Shown here: one piece after another, positions 24,915 through 34,298 of the stretch
How the letters are laid out: every line of letters starts with the position of its first letter
Numbering within the stretch: position 1 is the first letter of the stretch
From: Alphaproteobacteria bacterium
GTDB taxonomy: Bacteria > Pseudomonadota > Alphaproteobacteria > Micavibrionales > UBA2020
Direction of reading: 5' to 3'
DNA: 63,582 nt
Assembly (NCBI GenBank): GCA_016124645.1
Contig: WGNE01000027.1
Span: 1 to 63,582, forward strand
Made by a program: the position numbers and the translations under genes
The notes under the pieces: generated by a model
Databases searched by the model: none
What the model saw: the letters and a program-made list of their open reading frames with translations, nothing else
What the model was told of the DNA's origin: nothing

Positions 24915-26233
24915 CACACCGCGAGCCTCTGCTGTTTGTCAGATTCTTCAGCTTTTTTCTTCGGTGATCCCCAAGCATCTTCGGGCACACGTGTTTCGAG
25001 GATTATCTGTGGAGGCTCGCCGAAACGCAGGTGCGGTTTGTTCTCGTCGCTCTGTCCGAAGAGATCATCCTCGGCGAGGTCTATCTGGGTGAGAAAGCGG
25101 TGCCACATGATTACCTGCCCCCGCAGGGATGCACTATTGTCCATCCGCTTTTTTCCAGACAGCAGAGCATGGGGATAGGAGTGTGGAGTAAAGCCGTTGG
25201 TGGTGAAAAAATAGGTGGGCGTTATTACCAGGAACCATTGATCGTTGAGAAGCTCGAAACGTGGAACGAAGGCGTGATGCCGCACAAAATCGACACGTCC
25301 TTCTTCCTTTTTGCTTGTGACGACGTTGACTACATCAGCGCTTGTCTTCTTCTTCGATGACTCGTAACGGTAAGTTCGAGACTGGTTAGGTTGAAGCGCC
25401 CTGAAATAGAACAGCTTGCTGTCCTTCTGCCATCCCAAGTCTTTCCAAACTTGGTGCTTGAGGGTATTTTTCAGCAAGAAGGAGAAGTTGTTTTGTTCGT
25501 CGAGGTCCTCGTGGAAAGCTAGATAATTGGTTTCAATGGCTTCGACTTGATCAATATCTACGATGTCGCGGCATACTGATGTTCTCGGGTCATGAAATGA
25601 CCAAAACGAACCGCCGCGAATAACCCAGTCAAACCGTGCAGGTTGATCGCTATCGAGCAATATTGCGGCAGCCTTCTTGCTGGTATGGGGGGTTGAGGAA
25701 ACGAAGATTTCTGGGGGCAGTTTGACGGGGAGAATATTGACCAGAGCCTCTTCGCTATCACCCAAGGGGGGGACATAGTATCCGAAGCCAGCCTTAGGGA
25801 CGGTAAGGGCCGCAAGGCGGTCAACAGCGTTACGGTCAAGACCGTCCTGTTTACTAAACTGAAGCCGCCGCTCGCCCTCAGTGAAGCCGTTTGGCACTTC
25901 CTTCCAGTAATAAGATTCGTCGGACTTGCGATAAAGCACAATGATCACCGGAAGGTTTGAGCCACGCCAGTAGTCAAGGTCTTTGCTTCTCAGTAAATAT
26001 GTGAAGCCTTGATCATCTTCTGATGTATAAGTCCCCGATTCTGTGGCCTTGACTTGGACAGCGATCATCCGTGCTAGTGGACGACCGTTGTCCATTACCT
26101 CGGCAATACCGTCAATCCCGGCCTCAAGGCGTGAGCGGCCGTCAAACTGGAAGCCAATGTTGAGAAATCGCAGGCGCGCAGCCGCCTCGCCAATTTCTCC
26201 GAGCATCTGGTTGGATGTAAGGGTCTTTGCCAT
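24914..26233 (-). CDS. DUF4365/DREN nuclease-APAZ protein, SPARDA effector
   Basis: This 439-residue protein has an N-terminal PD-(D/E)XK nuclease fold of the DUF4365 type: Glu16 in GEIGEAAAR, Asp41 in AGIDGIAEV, and Gln60-Val-Lys62 in IAVQVKA. The remainder (about 160-439) is the APAZ domain that docks on short Argonautes. This pairing defines SPARDA, in which target recognition makes the nuclease degrade DNA and RNA, killing or stalling the invaded cell. I chose the ATG at 26233; AGGA abuts it and a second ATG lies at 26251. The gene is translationally coupled to the pAgo gene. Confidence 0.85.
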   Translation of the reverse strand: MAKTLTSNQMLGEIGEAAARLRFLNIGFQFDGRSRLEAGIDGIAEVMDNGRPLARMIAVQVKATESGTYTSEDDQGFTYLLRSKDLDYWRGSNLPVIIVLYRKSDESYYWKEVPNGFTEGERRLQFSKQDGLDRNAVDRLAALTVPKAGFGYYVPPLGDSEEALVNILPVKLPPEIFVSSTPHTSKKAAAILLDSDQPARFDWVIRGGSFWSFHDPRTSVCRDIVDIDQVEAIETNYLAFHEDLDEQNNFSFLLKNTLKHQVWKDLGWQKDSKLFYFRALQPNQSRTYRYESSKKKTSADVVNVVTSKKEEGRVDFVRHHAFVPRFELLNDQWFLVITPTYFFTTNGFTPHSYPHALLSGKKRMDNSASLRGQVIMWHRFLTQIDLAEDDLFGQSDENKPHLRFGEPPQIILETRVPEDAWGSPKKKAEESDKQQRLAV

Positions 26234-26245
26234 TCCTGCACTATA

Positions 26246-26264
26246 GAACATTCAGGGAACATTC
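26246..26264. promoter_or_regulatory. GAACATTC direct repeats ahead of SPARDA
   Basis: Two perfect copies of GAACATTC (26246-26253, 26257-26264) with an 11-bp period, one helical turn, lie at the 5' end of the DREN-APAZ gene. They could be an operator for an unlinked regulator. Confidence 0.4.
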
Positions 26265-26465
26265 TCTATAAAATTATGCTTATACTGTCCCGTTTGGTGG
26301 CGGCTTATTGTGATGGTGGTGAGGTTTGTGTAAGACATAAACAAGCCGTTGCAATGCCTCTGTTTGGGGTGCTAAAGAGTACATAACAGTTAAATATGGG
26401 CTTTATATGTACACAGAGTGTACACAGAAAAATTTAAGCCTAAAAAACATAGGAATATCAGTCAG

Positions 26466-28154
26466 ATGGCAAGCTACCAATACGTATATGTGATGAAAGA
26501 CCTGTCCAAGACCTATTCGGGCGGGAAAAAGGTGCTGGAGGGGATTTACCTCAGCTTCCTGCCGGGCGCGAAGATCGGCGTGCTGGGCCCCAACGGGGCG
26601 GGTAAATCGACGCTGCTCAAGATCATGGCCGGCATGGAAAAAGCTTACCAGGGCGAGGCATGGTCGGCCGAGGGCGCGCGCGTGGGCTACCTGCCGCAGG
26701 AACCGCAGCTCGACCCCGACAAGACCGTGCTGGAAAACGTCATGGAGGCGATGAAGGAAACCAAGGCGGTGCTGGACCGCTACAACGAGATCAGCGAGAA
26801 ATTCGCGACCGTCACCGACGACGACGAAATGGCCAAGATGATGGAAGAGCAGGGCGAGCTGCTGACCAAGATCGAGGCGGCCGACGGCTGGAACCTCGAG
26901 CGCACGCTCGAAATCGCGCTGGACGCGCTGCGCTGCCCGCCCGCGGACAGCCCCGTCACCAACCTGTCGGGCGGCGAAAAGCGCCGCGTCGCGCTGTGCA
27001 AGCTGCTGCTGGAAAAGCCGGACCTGCTGCTTCTCGACGAACCGACCAACCACCTTGACGCGGAATCGGTCGCTTGGTTGCAGCGCCACCTCGCCGACTA
27101 CAAGGGCACCGTCGTCATGGTCACGCACGACCGCTACTTCCTCGACAACGTGACGGGCTGGATTCTGGAGCTCGACCGCGGGCGCGGCATCCCCTACGAG
27201 GGCAACTACACGGCATATCTGGAGAAAAAGGCCAAGCGCCTCGAGCAGGAAGGGCGCGAGCAGGAAGCCCGCCAGAAAACCCTCTCGCGCGAGCTGGAAT
27301 GGGTGCGCCAGTCGCCCAAGGCGCGGCAGGCGAAATCCAAGGCGCGCATCACCGCCTACGACAACCTCGTCGCCGAGGCGGAGAAGTTCGAGAAAACCCG
27401 CACCGCGCAGATCATCATCCCCGTGCCCCCGCGCCTCGGCCAGAACGTTGTCGATTTCGAGGGCGTCTCGAAGGGCTACGGCGACCGGCTGCTGATCGAG
27501 AACCTCACGTTCAAGCTGCCGCCGGGCGGCATCGTCGGCGTCATCGGCCCCAACGGCGCGGGCAAGACCACGCTGTTTCGCATGATCACCGGCGAGGAAA
27601 AGCCAGACGAGGGCTCGGTCACCGTCAGCGACGCCGTGAAGATGGGCTACGTCAACCAGAGCCGCGACGCGCTGGACGCGAACCACACGGTCTGGGAGGA
27701 AATCTCCGACAAGAACGACGTCTTTTATCTGGGCAAGCGCGAGATGAACAGCCGCGCCTATTGCGGATCCTTCGGCTTTCGCGGCCCGGACCAGCAAAAG
27801 AAGGTCGGTGTGCTCTCGGGCGGGGAGCGCAACCGCGTGCATCTGGCCAAGATGCTCAAGGAACCCGCCAACCTGCTGCTGCTCGACGAGCCGACCAACG
27901 ATCTGGACACCGAGACGCTGGGCGCGCTGGAAGACGCGCTGGAAAGCTACGCCGGCTGCGCCGTGGTCATTTCCCACGACCGCTGGTTCCTCGACCGCCT
28001 TGCCACCCATATCCTCGCCTTCGAGGGCAACAGCCAGGTCACCTTCTTCGAGGGCAACTACGAGGACTACGAGAAGGACTTCCACCGTCGTTTCGGCACC
28101 GACGCGGAACAGCCCCACCGCATCAAGTACAAGCCCCTGCGCCGCGCGTCGTAA
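26466..28154 (+). CDS. ettA: Energy-dependent translational throttle protein EttA
   Basis: This 562-residue ABC-F ATPase has two tandem ABC domains (Walker [10 protein letters not shown] and GPNGAGKTT, signatures [11 protein letters not shown] and [11 protein letters not shown]) joined by a charged linker, with no membrane part. The opening [12 protein letters not shown]...[13 protein letters not shown] is typical of EttA, which binds the ribosomal E site and gates the first elongation cycles according to ATP/ADP ratio. The start at 26466 gives the usual length. Two tandem TGTACACAGA repeats (26408-26429) lie upstream. It marks the return to core-genome sequence. Confidence 0.92.
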   Translation: MASYQYVYVMKDLSKTYSGGKKVLEGIYLSFLPGAKIGVLGPNGAGKSTLLKIMAGMEKAYQGEAWSAEGARVGYLPQEPQLDPDKTVLENVMEAMKETKAVLDRYNEISEKFATVTDDDEMAKMMEEQGELLTKIEAADGWNLERTLEIALDALRCPPADSPVTNLSGGEKRRVALCKLLLEKPDLLLLDEPTNHLDAESVAWLQRHLADYKGTVVMVTHDRYFLDNVTGWILELDRGRGIPYEGNYTAYLEKKAKRLEQEGREQEARQKTLSRELEWVRQSPKARQAKSKARITAYDNLVAEAEKFEKTRTAQIIIPVPPRLGQNVVDFEGVSKGYGDRLLIENLTFKLPPGGIVGVIGPNGAGKTTLFRMITGEEKPDEGSVTVSDAVKMGYVNQSRDALDANHTVWEEISDKNDVFYLGKREMNSRAYCGSFGFRGPDQQKKVGVLSGGERNRVHLAKMLKEPANLLLLDEPTNDLDTETLGALEDALESYAGCAVVISHDRWFLDRLATHILAFEGNSQVTFFEGNYEDYEKDFHRRFGTDAEQPHRIKYKPLRRAS

Positions 28155-28172
28155 CCGCGTCCGCCGGGACGG

Positions 28173-28205
28173 AAAAAAGCCCGGCTGTCATGGCCGGGCT
28201 TTTTT
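28173..28205. terminator. Bidirectional terminator between ettA and mlaC
   Basis: Stem AGCCCGGC/GCCGGGCT (28178-28185, 28193-28200) is flanked by A and T runs on both sides. It serves both convergent genes. Confidence 0.9.
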
Positions 28206-28223
28206 GTTGTGGATGGATTGTCG

Positions 28224-28901
28224 TCAGCCGTGCTTGCTGTCGCCGCCCTTGGCGGCGTTGCCGGTGGAACTGCGCAGTTTTTTCAGCAGGGCATCGACGT
28301 TGCCGCCGCCGGCCTCGATGACCGAGCGGAAATCGTCGCGCTGGGTCACGCTCATGCTGATTTCCTCGACCACGACATCGACGACCTTCATGCCGCCGTT
28401 CTTCGCGCGTACGCGCCATGTGACGTGGACGGGCGGGCCGTCTTTTTGCAGGATCTCGCTCTTGACCAGCGTGTCGTTATGGCCGCCGGAAAAGGCGCCG
28501 CCCACCTTGAATTTCTGGCCGTCGTAATCGGCGAAGCGGCGCGAATAGGTCTGGACGATCATGTCCTCGAACAGTTTCAGGTACTGTTTTTGCTGGCTGT
28601 CGCTCGCCTGCCGCCAATAGGTGCCAAGGGCGAAGCGACCGATGGTGTAGATGTCGAAATTCTGGGTAAGCAGCTTGCGCACGCGGCGTTCGCGCTCGTC
28701 GGGGGCGAGGCTCTGGATGGTCAGGGAGGTCAGCGCCTTGTCGCCCAGATCCTGTATGAAGGACTTGGCGGCGGCGTCCTTGTCCTCGGCATGGGCCGTG
28801 CGGGCGGGCATCAGGGGCGCGGCGGCGATGACGATGGCTATCGCGCAGGCGGTCAGGATCTTAAAAAACCGGGAGCTCGGAAAAAGTCGGGAGGTCGTCA
28901 T
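28224..28901 (-). CDS. mlaC: MlaC-like phospholipid-binding periplasmic protein
   Basis: This 225-residue protein has a Sec signal (cleavage after AHA, about residue 38), then the Tol-Tol-Ttg2 fold: KSFIQDLGDKAL, FDIYTIGRFALGTYWR, YLKLFEDMIVQTYSRRF. MlaC shuttles phospholipids between the outer-membrane MlaA complex and the inner-membrane MlaFEDB transporter. mlaA lies 133 bp upstream on the same strand, so the two are probably co-expressed. The transporter genes are not in the window. Confidence 0.9.
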   Translation of the reverse strand: MTTSRLFPSSRFFKILTACAIAIVIAAAPLMPARTAHAEDKDAAAKSFIQDLGDKALTSLTIQSLAPDERERRVRKLLTQNFDIYTIGRFALGTYWRQASDSQQKQYLKLFEDMIVQTYSRRFADYDGQKFKVGGAFSGGHNDTLVKSEILQKDGPPVHVTWRVRAKNGGMKVVDVVVEEISMSVTQRDDFRSVIEAGGGNVDALLKKLRSSTGNAAKGGDSKHG

Positions 28902-29034
28902 GGGGCAATCGTCTTCCTGTCGGTATGGCGGCGTTTTCTTACGGCAAAGGCCTACCTGTTTATAGCCTTAAACGGACCGAAAGGAAATAAGCTGTTTTCG
29001 CCCGTCGTCAAGCCCGCCCGGGTTTCGCCGGAAC

Positions 29035-29847
29035 TTATTGCGCGTCGTAATCGGGAATATCGGCCATATCGGCGGCGCCGTTGCCCGCGCCCGTGCCGTC
29101 GCCCTCGATCATGGCGCGGCGTTTTTGCGAATAGGCGCTGCGCACCGCCGCGTAATAGTCGAGGCTGTTCTTGCGCAGGTCGTCCACGGCCTTGATCAGG
29201 CGCGAGCGCGTGTCGATCGCGCCGGCGACGGTGGTCGAATAATAGAACCAGTCGTTATCCGTGTTCCTGGAGATGATGCGCACCGGGCTGGCATAGGTAT
29301 CCGCCGCAAGCCCCGCGCCGTCGCGCAGCGAGGAAGGCCCGATGACCGGCAGGACGAGGTAGCAGCCGTTGCCCACGCCCCATTTGCCCATGGTCTGGCC
29401 GAAATCCGCGTCGCGGTAGGTCAGCCCCTGCGCCGAGGCGACGTCCACCAGACCGCCGATGCCCGCCGTGGTGTTGATGACGAAGCGTGCCGTCGAAACG
29501 CCCGCGCCGCCGAAATTGCCCTGCAAAAGCTCGTTGGCGACGACGATGGGGCTGTCGAGGTTGCGCACGAAGTTGCGCACCCCGTCGCGCACGAAGCCGG
29601 GCAGCACGGCCTTATAGACCTTGGCCGCGGGCTCGATCAGCACGATGTCCAGCACGTCGTTGAACTTGAAGACGGCGCGGTTCACGGGCTCGATGGGGTC
29701 CTTGATCTCGGTGGAGGCCATCGCGGCCTGCGAATTGGCCGGACGGGTCGCGCAGGCGGAAAGGCTGGCGGCCAGAAAACCGCAAAGAACCAGCGCCATA
29801 AACCGCTGCGCCGTCAGCCGTCGTGCCATTTTGCCCACAAAATTCAT
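29035..29847 (-). CDS. mlaA: MlaA (VacJ) outer-membrane lipoprotein
   Basis: This 270-residue lipoprotein has a signal and lipobox LSAC (Cys near residue 32), followed by the VacJ core: DPIEPVNRAVFKFND, RFVINTTAGIGGLVDVAS, DFGQTMGKWGVGNGCYLVLPVIGPSSLRD. MlaA removes mislocalised phospholipids from the outer leaflet of the outer membrane and passes them to MlaC, encoded downstream on the same strand. The C-terminal tail is Gly/Asp-rich and variable. Confidence 0.92.
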   Translation of the reverse strand: MNFVGKMARRLTAQRFMALVLCGFLAASLSACATRPANSQAAMASTEIKDPIEPVNRAVFKFNDVLDIVLIEPAAKVYKAVLPGFVRDGVRNFVRNLDSPIVVANELLQGNFGGAGVSTARFVINTTAGIGGLVDVASAQGLTYRDADFGQTMGKWGVGNGCYLVLPVIGPSSLRDGAGLAADTYASPVRIISRNTDNDWFYYSTTVAGAIDTRSRLIKAVDDLRKNSLDYYAAVRSAYSQKRRAMIEGDGTGAGNGAADMADIPDYDAQ

Positions 29848-29937
29848 CGCTCTCGTTCCATCCGGTCGCCGGGGACCGTTCCCATATACTTTAACCTTTT
29901 TACCTTACCGAAGTATTAACCATTATAATTCAAACGG

Positions 29938-31035
29938 TTATCCGTCTTCAAGGTGCAGCAGCGCCGTAACGCCCAAAAGCAATGCGACCGCCGCGGGCGT
30001 CCATGCAGCCAGATAAACCGGTATCTTTTGCGAGGCGCCGAAGGCGTGAAGCATTGATTCCATGAAGAATATAAAGAAACCGACCCCCACGCCAAGGGTA
30101 ATCATGATGCCGGTACCCCCGAATCTTGGCGGGCGTAGCGAAAATGTCGCAGCCAGCAGCACCATGGCCACAAGCAGGAAGGGTTCGGCCAGCAAGGCCT
30201 GAAAATGGATATGCAGCGCGGTGGCGGGGAATCCGGTCTCTTCCATCACGGTTATGTATTCCGAGATGTTCCAGAAGGAGATGGTTTCGGGGTCGGCGAA
30301 GGATTCGACGATTTTCCGGGCCGTCAGCTCGGTCGGCAGGTCCACGACGGCCGAGCGGCTCGCCCCCTTGCGGTCGTTGATGAGCGGCTGGCGGATTTCC
30401 CAGTGACCGGGCTTCAGGTAGGCGACCGGGCTGTCGATGCGGCGCAGGAAGTCGTTATGCGCGTCGAAAAAGATGACGATGACTTTTGAAAGCCGCCATT
30501 CCTTCTGGTCGAAGCTGTCGGAATGCAGCAGGGCGTAGCCCCCGTCCTGCGTCGGCTGGCGCAGCCAGATGCCGGTTTCCGAGACCGTGACGAGGTCATT
30601 GTTGTCGCCGAGGTAGATGCTCGCCAGCCGGTCGTAGCGGCTCAGCAGCAGGGCGGAAAGCGGGTTGACCACCGTGGTGGTGACCGCGCCGGTCAGAAGG
30701 GCGCAGAACATCATGGGGGTCAGGAACTGCCATGCGGAAATCCCCGCCGCGCGGATGACGATGAGCTCGTTCGTCTTGTTCAGCCGCCAGCAGGTGTAGA
30801 TGGCGGCGAAAAGAATGCCGAAGGGCATCATGATCTGGGCGAAATAGGGGATCTTGAGCGCGGAGAGCCGGGCGACGAGGTGGAAGGACAGGTTGTTGTG
30901 CTGCGCCGCGCGCCGGATCATCTCGACGTTGTCGAAGATGAACATGATGCCCAGCAAGATTGCCAGCAGCACCGCGAGGTTGAACAGGAAGTTGCGGCTG
31001 ATGTAGCGGAACAGGGTTGTGGAACTGGCGATCAC
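29938..31035 (-). CDS. lptG: LPS export permease LptG
   Basis: This 365-residue protein has six membrane segments (three at each end) around a periplasmic jelly-roll domain, the YjgP/YjgQ family. I chose GTG at 31035, preceded by GGAGG and overlapping the lptF stop (GTGA). With LptF and the ATPase LptB it extracts lipopolysaccharide from the inner membrane. The LptFG genes are adjacent and translationally coupled; lptB is not in the window. Confidence 0.9.
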   Translation of the reverse strand: MIASSTTLFRYISRNFLFNLAVLLAILLGIMFIFDNVEMIRRAAQHNNLSFHLVARLSALKIPYFAQIMMPFGILFAAIYTCWRLNKTNELIVIRAAGISAWQFLTPMMFCALLTGAVTTTVVNPLSALLLSRYDRLASIYLGDNNDLVTVSETGIWLRQPTQDGGYALLHSDSFDQKEWRLSKVIVIFFDAHNDFLRRIDSPVAYLKPGHWEIRQPLINDRKGASRSAVVDLPTELTARKIVESFADPETISFWNISEYITVMEETGFPATALHIHFQALLAEPFLLVAMVLLAATFSLRPPRFGGTGIMITLGVGVGFFIFFMESMLHAFGASQKIPVYLAAWTPAAVALLLGVTALLHLEDG

Positions 31036-32186
31036 GTGGTTTTCGCCTCCCACCGCCTGTTGCGCAGGGCGTTCCAGCGGCGCAGCAGCGCCATGATCTT
31101 CTGCTCGCCCTTCAAATGCAGCGCATAGGCGCCGAAGGCGATGGGCAGCAGCGTGGTCAGGTAGAGGAAGACCGCCATGCCGGGGTGCTTCTTCGTGGCG
31201 TTGAGCAGGGCGAGGTCGAGAGCCTGCAGCATGACGATGGCGATGGCGCCGGTCAGCACCTTGCGCGTCTGTCCGCGCCGGTTGAAAGGGCCCAGCAGGA
31301 TCGCGCTCAAGGCCACCAGCGAAAAGCCGATGGCGTTTAGGGGGGAAAGCACGCGGTTGCTGGCCTCTGCGAGGAAGACGCCGCGGTTCTGCACGTCCGC
31401 CGGGTCTTTCATGTTGGGGTGGAGCAATTCCATCAGCGTGCGTTCCTCCGGCTTGCGCCAGCGGGTGGGGGAATCGTTCTCGAAGCCTTTGATCTCGACC
31501 GTGTAGCGTTCGAAGTAGAGCTTGGTGATGACGTTGCTTGCGGGGTCCATCTGCTGGCGCAGCCCGTCATAGACGATGATGTTAGGCATGCCGTCCTGCA
31601 TCACGATTTGCCCGCGCTTGGCGGTGATGGTGACGGGGGGGTTGGTCTTGTCGCGCGTGTCGTGGATCATCAGCCCGGTCAGGTCGCCGTTGGGTGCGCG
31701 CGCCTGCAGATAGACGGTCAGTTCTTTGCCGAAGGTGTTGAACACGCCCGCGCGCAGCAGGAAGGAGGAATATTTTGCCTTCACCTCCTGTCGCATCTCC
31801 AGCATGTCGGTATAGCTGGCGGGGGAGATATAGGTGGTCATGGCCATCAACAGCACCGCCATCAGCCCGGCCAGCAGCAGGGCGGGGCGGGCCAGCGCGT
31901 ATTGGTCGAAGCCGCAGGAGCGCAGGACGATGAGTTCGTTATCCATAATCAGCCTGTTGTAAGCGAAGAGGATCGCGGTGACGAGTGAGAGCGGCAGGAT
32001 GATTTCCAGAAACTTCGGCAGAGTCAGCACGACCATCTTCAGGAACAACAGCGGCGGCGCGTCCGAGCTCGCGACCAGCTCCAGCAGCTTCAGCGACTGC
32101 GTCAGCCAGACCACCATCGTCAGCGTCAGGGCGATGAACACCGTGGCGGCGAGAAGATTCTTCATAAGATAGCGGGTCATTAGCAT
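31032..32186 (-). CDS. lptF: LPS export permease LptF
   Basis: This 384-residue member of the same family as LptG has N-terminal membrane segments (LLAATVFIALTLTMVVWLTQSL, LPLSLVTAILFAYNRL), the NELIVLRSCGF coupling-helix region that contacts LptB, a periplasmic domain and three C-terminal segments. Two ATGs (32186 and 32180) are possible, and neither has a clear ribosome site. It is divergent from pepA across about 155 bp that must hold both promoters. Confidence 0.92.
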   Translation of the reverse strand: MLMTRYLMKNLLAATVFIALTLTMVVWLTQSLKLLELVASSDAPPLLFLKMVVLTLPKFLEIILPLSLVTAILFAYNRLIMDNELIVLRSCGFDQYALARPALLLAGLMAVLLMAMTTYISPASYTDMLEMRQEVKAKYSSFLLRAGVFNTFGKELTVYLQARAPNGDLTGLMIHDTRDKTNPPVTITAKRGQIVMQDGMPNIIVYDGLRQQMDPASNVITKLYFERYTVEIKGFENDSPTRWRKPEERTLMELLHPNMKDPADVQNRGVFLAEASNRVLSPLNAIGFSLVALSAILLGPFNRRGQTRKVLTGAIAIVMLQALDLALLNATKKHPGMAVFLYLTTLLPIAFGAYALHLKGEQKIMALLRRWNALRNRRWEAKTT

Positions 32187-32342
32187 GGGGGCGGTCCGGG
32201 CCGTCTTTTAAGGCCGTTTTCTGGTTTTAATGGCGGTCGCCGCATTCTAGGGGGTAGCGAAAGCCCCTGTACACTTATATATTGTACGCCTATGGCATTT
32301 TTTACCGTTTTCGGCCCGAAAAAGAAAGAGAAATAGGCAATC

Positions 32343-33842
32343 ATGAAAATCACCTTCGACACCAAATCCGCCAAATCCGACGCGCTGGTCCTTTTCGTCA
32401 CCGATGGCGGCGGGTTGCTGGAAACCGGCAAGAAGACCGACAAGAAGACCAAGAGCGCCCTGAAGCGCGCGATCAAGGCGGAGAAATTCCAGGGCAAGAA
32501 GGCGCAGTCGCTGGTCGTCTCCGGCCCCGCCGGCACCTCGCATGACGTCATCGTGCTGATGGGCGTGGGCAAGCAGCGCGAGCTGACGCTGAAATGCTTC
32601 GAGAAAATCGGCAGCGCGCTGTGCGGCGTGCTGAACGCGCACAAGGCTGCGACGGCGGAAGTGATCTTCGAAACCGGTTCCACCTTCAAGGATTTTTCCG
32701 AGGCCGAAGCCGCCAGCCGCATGGCCACGGGGCTGGTGCTCAACAGCTACCGTTTCGACAAGTACCTGACCCGGCAGGCGAAGGACAAGAAGCCCACCCT
32801 GCGCGCCGCCGCTTTCAAGGTGGCCGAGCCCGCGCCCGCGCGCAAGATTTTCGCCGATGAACAGAAAGTCGCGGGCGGCGTGTTCCTGACGCGCGACCTC
32901 GTCTCCGAGCCGCCCAACGTTTTGTACCCCGAAAGCTTCGCCGACATCATCCGCAAGGAGCTGACCCCGCTCGGCATCGAGGTGAAGGTGCTGCACGCCA
33001 AGGACATCCAGAAGATGGGCATGGGCGCGCTGATGGCCGTGGGGCAGGGCAGCGCGCGCGAGCCGAAGCTGGTCTCCATGGAATACAAGGGCGGCGATAA
33101 AAAACAAAAGCCCGTCGCCTTCGTCGGCAAGGGCGTGACCTTCGATACCGGCGGCATTTCCCTGAAGCCGGGCCCCGGCATGGAGGAAATGAAATGGGAC
33201 ATGGGCGGCGCGGGCGTCGTGACCGGGCTGATGAAGGCATTGGCCGCGCGCCAGGCGAGGGTCAACGCGGTCGGCGTCGTCGCGCTGGCGGAAAACATGC
33301 CCTCGGGCACCGCCTGCCGTCCCGGCGACATCGTGACCTCGCTCTCCGGCCAGACGGTGGAGATCCTCAACACCGACGCGGAAGGCCGCCTCATCCTTTG
33401 CGATGCGCTGTGGTACACGCAGGAAAAATTCCATCCCACGCATATCGTCGATCTCGCGACGCTGACGGGGGCCGTCATCATCGCCCTCGGCCATGAATAC
33501 GCGGGGCTGTTCTCCAACGACGACGATTTTGCGGATACGCTCATCAAGTCGAGCCGCAATATCGGCGAGGAGCTCTGGCACATGCCGCTCAACGATGCGT
33601 GGGACAAGGCGCTGGACAGCCCGGCCGCGGATGTGAAAAACATCGCCGGCAGCCGCGAGGCGGGCAGCGCCACGGCCGCGCATTTCCTGAAACGCTTCAT
33701 CAAGTCGGGCGTGAAATGGGCGCATCTCGACATCGCGGGCGTGGCCTGGACGAACAAGGACCGCACCAGCGCGCCCAAGGGCGCGACCGGCTTCGGCGTG
33801 CGCCTGCTCGACGACTACGTGCGCGGCATCGAAACCGAATAA
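32343..33842 (+). CDS. pepA: Leucyl aminopeptidase (M17)
   Basis: This 499-residue protein has a variable N-terminal macro-like domain and a C-terminal M17 catalytic domain. Metal ligands are visible in VGKGVTFDTGGISLKP and the signature NTDAEGRLILCDAL. It removes N-terminal residues from peptides in the cytoplasm; some homologues also bind DNA. holC lies about 4.5 kb downstream, after two unrelated genes and a minus-strand one, whereas pepA and holC are adjacent in many proteobacteria. Confidence 0.93.
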   Translation: MKITFDTKSAKSDALVLFVTDGGGLLETGKKTDKKTKSALKRAIKAEKFQGKKAQSLVVSGPAGTSHDVIVLMGVGKQRELTLKCFEKIGSALCGVLNAHKAATAEVIFETGSTFKDFSEAEAASRMATGLVLNSYRFDKYLTRQAKDKKPTLRAAAFKVAEPAPARKIFADEQKVAGGVFLTRDLVSEPPNVLYPESFADIIRKELTPLGIEVKVLHAKDIQKMGMGALMAVGQGSAREPKLVSMEYKGGDKKQKPVAFVGKGVTFDTGGISLKPGPGMEEMKWDMGGAGVVTGLMKALAARQARVNAVGVVALAENMPSGTACRPGDIVTSLSGQTVEILNTDAEGRLILCDALWYTQEKFHPTHIVDLATLTGAVIIALGHEYAGLFSNDDDFADTLIKSSRNIGEELWHMPLNDAWDKALDSPAADVKNIAGSREAGSATAAHFLKRFIKSGVKWAHLDIAGVAWTNKDRTSAPKGATGFGVRLLDDYVRGIETE

Positions 33843-33880
33843 TCCTGCCCGCAGGGCGGGTCATGAACGAGGGGGCGTGA

Positions 33881-34294
33881 ATGACGGAGATGGACAACGA
33901 ACAGCGGCGCGGCACGGAAAACATGCTGCGTCCGCTCATCGCCGTCGGGGTTTTGCTGATCGCCGCGGCGACCATTCTGTTGCTCTATATCGCGCAGACG
34001 GTCTATCAGGTCATCAACCACCCCGTCGATGTGCCTTTTATCGCCTTCATCATGGACAATCTCAAAATGACCGACCGGGCCGTTTTCGGCAACGCCAACG
34101 GCCAGAGCTTCGACATTCATCTTTCCGACCCCGTGCGCACGGGCTACTTCCTGTTCATCGGGGTCATCTCGATCGGCGTCGTCACGCAGGTCTGCGTCGC
34201 GCTCGTCAACGCGGGCACGACGCTGGTCAAGCTGGGCGGCGGGCTCTGGGCGGCAACGGGGGCCGAGCGGCGGAAAAACACCACGGGGGAATAA
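33881..34294 (+). CDS. Two-helix membrane protein, 137 aa
   Basis: The protein has a membrane segment near residues 18-40, a loop of about 50 residues and a second segment near 90-112, with a short basic tail. No family recognised. It lies 38 bp after pepA and four bases before the large acyltransferase gene, so it probably shares their transcript and may serve in membrane-lipid metabolism. Confidence 0.7.
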   Translation: MTEMDNEQRRGTENMLRPLIAVGVLLIAAATILLLYIAQTVYQVINHPVDVPFIAFIMDNLKMTDRAVFGNANGQSFDIHLSDPVRTGYFLFIGVISIGVVTQVCVALVNAGTTLVKLGGGLWAATGAERRKNTTGE

Positions 34295-34298
34295 AGAC

